Source: Paludibacteraceae bacterium
GTDB taxonomy: Bacteria > Bacteroidota > Bacteroidia > Bacteroidales > Paludibacteraceae
Assembly: GCA_904502115.1 (NCBI GenBank)
Contig: CAJGDW010000070.1
Coordinates: 1 to 8,139, forward strand
Length of the DNA: 8,139 bases
Direction: 5' to 3'
A model generated the notes under the pieces. It saw only the letters and a list, made by a program, of their open reading frames with translations. It was not told the origin of the DNA and did not search any database. Below, piece after piece: positions 5,828-8,139 of this stretch; position 1 is the first letter of the stretch; each line of letters opens with the position of its first letter. A program made the position numbers and the translations under genes.

Positions 5828-6766
5828 TTATTCAATTACAATAAACTCGGTTCTGCGGTTTTCTGGTGCCATAGGGTTTTCTGCAATTTTTGGCATAGAA
5901 CTACCTAGACCTTCGTAAGAAAGACGATTAATATCTACTCCTTTTTGTTCCACTAAGAAATCTACAGCGGCTTTTGCGCGTGCTTCTGACAATTTTTGAT
6001 TGTAAGCGGCATCGCCTTCGGCAGAGGTGTGTCCTTGAATTTTTAGTTTCACTTCAGGATTTTTATTCATCACTTTGGCTAAATCGTGTAAAACAAATTT
6101 TGCGTCTTCTGCCAAATCTGCCTTGCCTTGTTCAAATTTTGCTGCATTGAAGTTTTTCTCAATCTCTTCAATTTCTTTCATGTAAACGGTATCTCTAACA
6201 ATCACAACCTTTTCTACTTCAGAAATTTTCTCGATTGTTTTGGGTTGTGGTTCAGATTTTCCCAACAATAACCACAATAGAATAGCGATTGCAACAAGAC
6301 CAATTAAAATCCACAACCAGATAGGTGATTTTTTGGTGGCAACCACAGGTGGTACATAACCATTCAAATATTCTAGACGATAACCCCCTTTTACTCCTTT
6401 TTCGCCTTGTTCAAATTTTGCTACCTCAATACCATACATACTAGCATGGCTGACCATATCTTCGAATGCTTCTTTGGGCCATAATTTTAACAAGATATAT
6501 TCTTTGCCGTCTTGCAATTTTAACCTTTCATCGCTTTCTGAAAACCAAAGACCTTGGTTGGAAACATCTTTCTGCCATTCTTCAGGTGTGCGAAACAATG
6601 ATTTAAAATCTTTCATTCCAGATGCACGATTCAATAACTCACTGCTTGGGAAAGCTTTGTCTAAATCTTCTTTGGTTGCATGTGGATACATTACAAGATA
6701 GGCATTAATAATACCCAATACAGTACGGTTTTGAGCTTTACCGTAAACTCTTACTTTACTTGGCAT
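5828..6766 (-). CDS. Inner-membrane protein with cytoplasmic N-domain and periplasmic OmpA-like domain
   Basis: The 312-residue protein has three parts. The N-terminal region (1-140) is soluble, with a helical start (RTVLGIINAYLVMYPHATKE, 14-33) and an Asp/Lys-rich middle; I do not recognise it. One hydrophobic helix (148-169) is preceded by KK, so the N-domain should be cytoplasmic. The last 108 residues form an OmpA C-terminal domain: FEQGKADL (211-218), GHTSAEGDAAYNQKLSEARA (245-264) and NRRTEF (303-308). This domain family binds the peptidoglycan peptide. Of the two E. coli OmpA contact residues, R286 is kept (R263) but D271 is replaced by Ser (S248), so binding may be altered. The design links a cytoplasmic domain to the cell wall across the inner membrane. 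No signal peptide is present, in agreement with this topology. It is second in the operon, 25 bp after the 54-aa gene. Confidence 0.9.
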   Translation of the reverse strand: MPSKVRVYGKAQNRTVLGIINAYLVMYPHATKEDLDKAFPSSELLNRASGMKDFKSLFRTPEEWQKDVSNQGLWFSESDERLKLQDGKEYILLKLWPKEAFEDMVSHASMYGIEVAKFEQGEKGVKGGYRLEYLNGYVPPVVATKKSPIWLWILIGLVAIAILLWLLLGKSEPQPKTIEKISEVEKVVIVRDTVYMKEIEEIEKNFNAAKFEQGKADLAEDAKFVLHDLAKVMNKNPEVKLKIQGHTSAEGDAAYNQKLSEARAKAAVDFLVEQKGVDINRLSYEGLGSSMPKIAENPMAPENRRTEFIVIE

Positions 6767-6791
6767 AATAATTTGTTGATTTTATATGTGA

Positions 6792-6956
6792 TTATTTTTT
6801 CTTTCCAAAGATGGCTTTTAAAAAGGCACCACCAATTTTGCGTTCCAAACCTAGTTTGGTAGTAGGAATTCCAACTTTTCTCGCCACTTTATTTTTAAGG
6901 CCCGAAATGCCTATTGCTCGTTTAAGCGAAAAACTTAATCCTGGAATTTTTACCAT
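6792..6956 (-). CDS. Small basic protein, first gene of the operon, 54 aa
   Basis: A 54-codon frame starts at an ATG at 6956 and ends with TAA at 6792, immediately downstream of the operon promoter (predicted leader about 20 nt). The protein has 14 Lys/Arg and one acidic residue. It starts MVKIPGLSFSLKRAIGISGL, has a central VGIPTTKLGLERKIGG (28-43) and ends AFLKAIFGKKK. Hydrophobic and basic residues alternate in a way that suits amphipathic helices, so membrane or nucleic-acid contact is possible. It is not a signal peptide or a clear membrane helix. Spacing of 25 bp to the OmpA-domain gene and consistent orientation support it as a true gene. I recognise no characterised family and give no function. 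Confidence 0.75.
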   Translation of the reverse strand: MVKIPGLSFSLKRAIGISGLKNKVARKVGIPTTKLGLERKIGGAFLKAIFGKKK

Positions 6957-6981
6957 TTTTTTATGTTGTTAAATTGTTTTG

Positions 6982-7035
6982 ACAAAACTAACGTTTTCGG
7001 TAATGCGAGTCAAAGTCCTTGTTAGTCCTTATTTT
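6982..7035 (-). promoter_or_regulatory. Promoter of the nine-gene operon with tandem AAGGAC operator, copy 2
   Basis: On the minus strand this shows a full-consensus Bacteroidetes promoter. The -7 box is TAGTTTTG (6983-6990), followed by a 20-bp spacer and a -33 box TTTG (7011-7014). Two AAGGAC half-sites (7015-7020 and 7025-7030) abut the -33 box, 10 bp apart. A start site near 6976 gives a 20-nt leader before the ATG at 6956. The block repeats the element at 262-315 with seven mismatches in 54 bp, which argues that one regulator controls both units. A third GGACTAA (7047-7053, same strand) lies 25 bp further upstream and may be an auxiliary site. Confidence 0.85.
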
Positions 7036-7046
7036 TTTTCAACTAT

Positions 7047-7108
7047 TTAGTCCAAATCTGCTATAAAAGCGTTTGTGGTTAGTATGTATACATAAAAATA
7101 TGGACTAA
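7047..7108. repeat. Long-spaced inverted repeat enclosing a 12-bp palindrome
   Basis: TTAGTCCA (7047-7054) is the exact inverse of TGGACTAA (7101-7108), 46 bp apart. The perfect palindrome TATGTATACATA (7083-7094) lies between them. The arms carry the same GGACTAA core seen in the tandem operator of the operon promoter. They may be extra binding sites for the same regulator. The right arm overlaps the stop codon of the neighbouring gene. No T run follows, so this is not a convincing terminator. Confidence 0.4.
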
Positions 7109-8139
7109 TTGATGCTGTATTTTGTTCTGTAATAAAGGGTAGTGGGAACAACTGCTTCTACTTCTACCCATAAGTAGTTGGTATATCTCATACGTTCGTT
7201 TTCAAATGCAAGATAGATGGTTTTTGCGCCTTTTGTGGCAATGCGACCATTGCATGACTGTGTGCCGATGGTTGAATAATCTACATCGTAATTTAGTTTT
7301 GATGCGGTTTTAGTACCATCCTGAAACTGCTTTGCCTGAGATGTATTGCGGAGTACATACATATTGCAGTAAGCATCTTCGTCTCTAATAGGACGATTGT
7401 CATCTAGTAGCGTATTTAACAATCCATTGCTGCTACTTTTTTCGTAAATAGGTAGCCCCAAAAACTTGATGCGTTTGTAGGAACGAGTAAGATTATCGTG
7501 GAACTTACCATCTTCAGAACGACTGCTTTCGCTGGTGGCTATACGCATGGTGTAAAGAATGTCTGTTGTTCCTGCTGGAATTTGAACAGCAACCACGGCC
7601 TTGGCGTTGCCAGAAAATGCTGCTTTGATTTGTCCACGCAAGGTAAATTTACGAGGTTCTTCAAAACATTTACGCATTTTAACCCCAGGAACTGCTACGG
7701 CGCCAATATCTCCTTTGTTACATTCTATCTTTTCTGATCTTATGGTGGGTCGATTGGATAGGCTGGATGAGGTTGTAGGGTTAACACCTAAGGATATGGT
7801 GGCATATTGTTTTTCTTTGGGTGTAATTTCTAGTAAATAAATACCCGTGTTTGCAATGGTTAGAGAGTCTGAAATGTTACTTCTTTGATACGATTTAATA
7901 AGCCTTTCTGTATCAATATTATAGAATTTTGTTGAAAGGGTAGAGGAGGCATCTACTTTGATGTACACTTTTTCGCCTTTGTTAAGATATACTGGATAGT
8001 AAGTTCGCTCGTTAAGTAGTTGCTCGTGTACATTAACCAAATGAATTTCTTTTATTTGTGTCATCCATTTTTCGGAACTTTGCATAATGCGTTCTCTACA
8101 TGCTTTTATGCGATTTTTTAGTGAATCGCAATGTTGCAC
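7105..8139 (-). CDS. Beta-rich hypothetical protein, C-terminal 344 codons (start beyond the right edge)
   Basis: An open minus-strand frame enters from the right edge and ends with TAG at 7105. The first visible codon is a GTG at the edge, and an in-frame ATG lies only after 18 codons, so the true start is probably outside the window. Visible residues 1-35 are helical and charged. From about 46 to 120 there is a beta-sandwich-like stretch (YYPVYLNKGEKVYIKVDAS, 47-65; TGIYLLEITP, 98-107). A second strand-rich domain follows, with VAVQIPAGTTDILYTMRI (183-200), DAYCNMYVLRNTSQAKQF (255-272) and KTIYLAFENERMRYTNYL (306-323). I know no named family. The composition fits a protein exposed outside the inner membrane, but the anchor or signal is not visible. 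Its 3' end lies about 70 bp before the operon promoter, so it is a separate unit. Confidence 0.85.
   Translation of the reverse strand: MQHCDSLKNRIKACRERIMQSSEKWMTQIKEIHLVNVHEQLLNERTYYPVYLNKGEKVYIKVDASSTLSTKFYNIDTERLIKSYQRSNISDSLTIANTGIYLLEITPKEKQYATISLGVNPTTSSSLSNRPTIRSEKIECNKGDIGAVAVPGVKMRKCFEEPRKFTLRGQIKAAFSGNAKAVVAVQIPAGTTDILYTMRIATSESSRSEDGKFHDNLTRSYKRIKFLGLPIYEKSSSNGLLNTLLDDNRPIRDEDAYCNMYVLRNTSQAKQFQDGTKTASKLNYDVDYSTIGTQSCNGRIATKGAKTIYLAFENERMRYTNYLWVEVEAVVPTTLYYRTKYSIN

Noticed and set aside
5828..6766. Interpretation of the OmpA-domain protein as ZorB of a Zorya defence system
   Set aside because: There is no ZorA/MotA-like partner or Zorya helicase gene in the window, and the long cytoplasmic N-domain does not fit ZorB.
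1..8139. CRISPR arrays, tRNA or rRNA genes, insertion sequences, integrase or attachment sites
   Set aside because: None was seen on reading either strand. No regularly spaced repeats, transposase motifs or tRNA-like folds were noticed.

Overview
The window looks like a chromosomal accessory region from a low-GC member of the Bacteroidetes, probably Bacteroidales. Three things support this. Promoters match the Bacteroidetes -33 TTTG / -7 TAnnTTTG pattern, start codons follow A/T-rich leaders instead of strong Shine-Dalgarno sites, and the proteins (OmpA-family, KAP NTPase, degenerate membrane kinase, small hypotheticals) have a Bacteroidetes flavour. No species is assigned.

Layout: (1) 1-150, the start of a minus-strand gene leaving the left edge. 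(2) 151-412, a divergent regulatory region. It holds a minus-strand promoter/operator element, two GTACCAACAA direct repeats, and a plus-strand promoter with a palindromic operator. (3) 413-1468, a plus-strand membrane-anchored protein kinase with a very short C-lobe. (4) 1478-1510, an intrinsic terminator for the minus-strand operon. (5) 1521-6956, nine tightly spaced minus-strand genes, the core of the window. In transcription order they are a 54-aa basic protein, a membrane protein with a periplasmic OmpA domain, an acidic TerB-like protein, a very basic repeat protein, two related proteins built from a duplicated GN-x-K module, a voltage-gated cation channel of the bacterial sodium-channel type, an 80-aa helical-hairpin protein, and a soluble KAP-family P-loop NTPase. 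(6) 6957-7104, the operon promoter plus palindromes. (7) 7105-8139, the C-terminal part of a minus-strand beta-rich hypothetical protein.

The most striking observation is that the operon promoter (6982-7035) and the promoter of the left-edge gene (262-315) are near copies: 47 of 54 positions agree. The conservation includes two AAGGAC half-sites 10 bp apart that abut the -33 box. This implies one regulator for both units. The operon joins an ion channel, a peptidoglycan-contacting envelope protein, a TerB-like protein and a KAP ATPase. I infer an envelope or membrane-potential stress response or defence system. I recognise no described system with this gene set, and the function is not demonstrated by the sequence.
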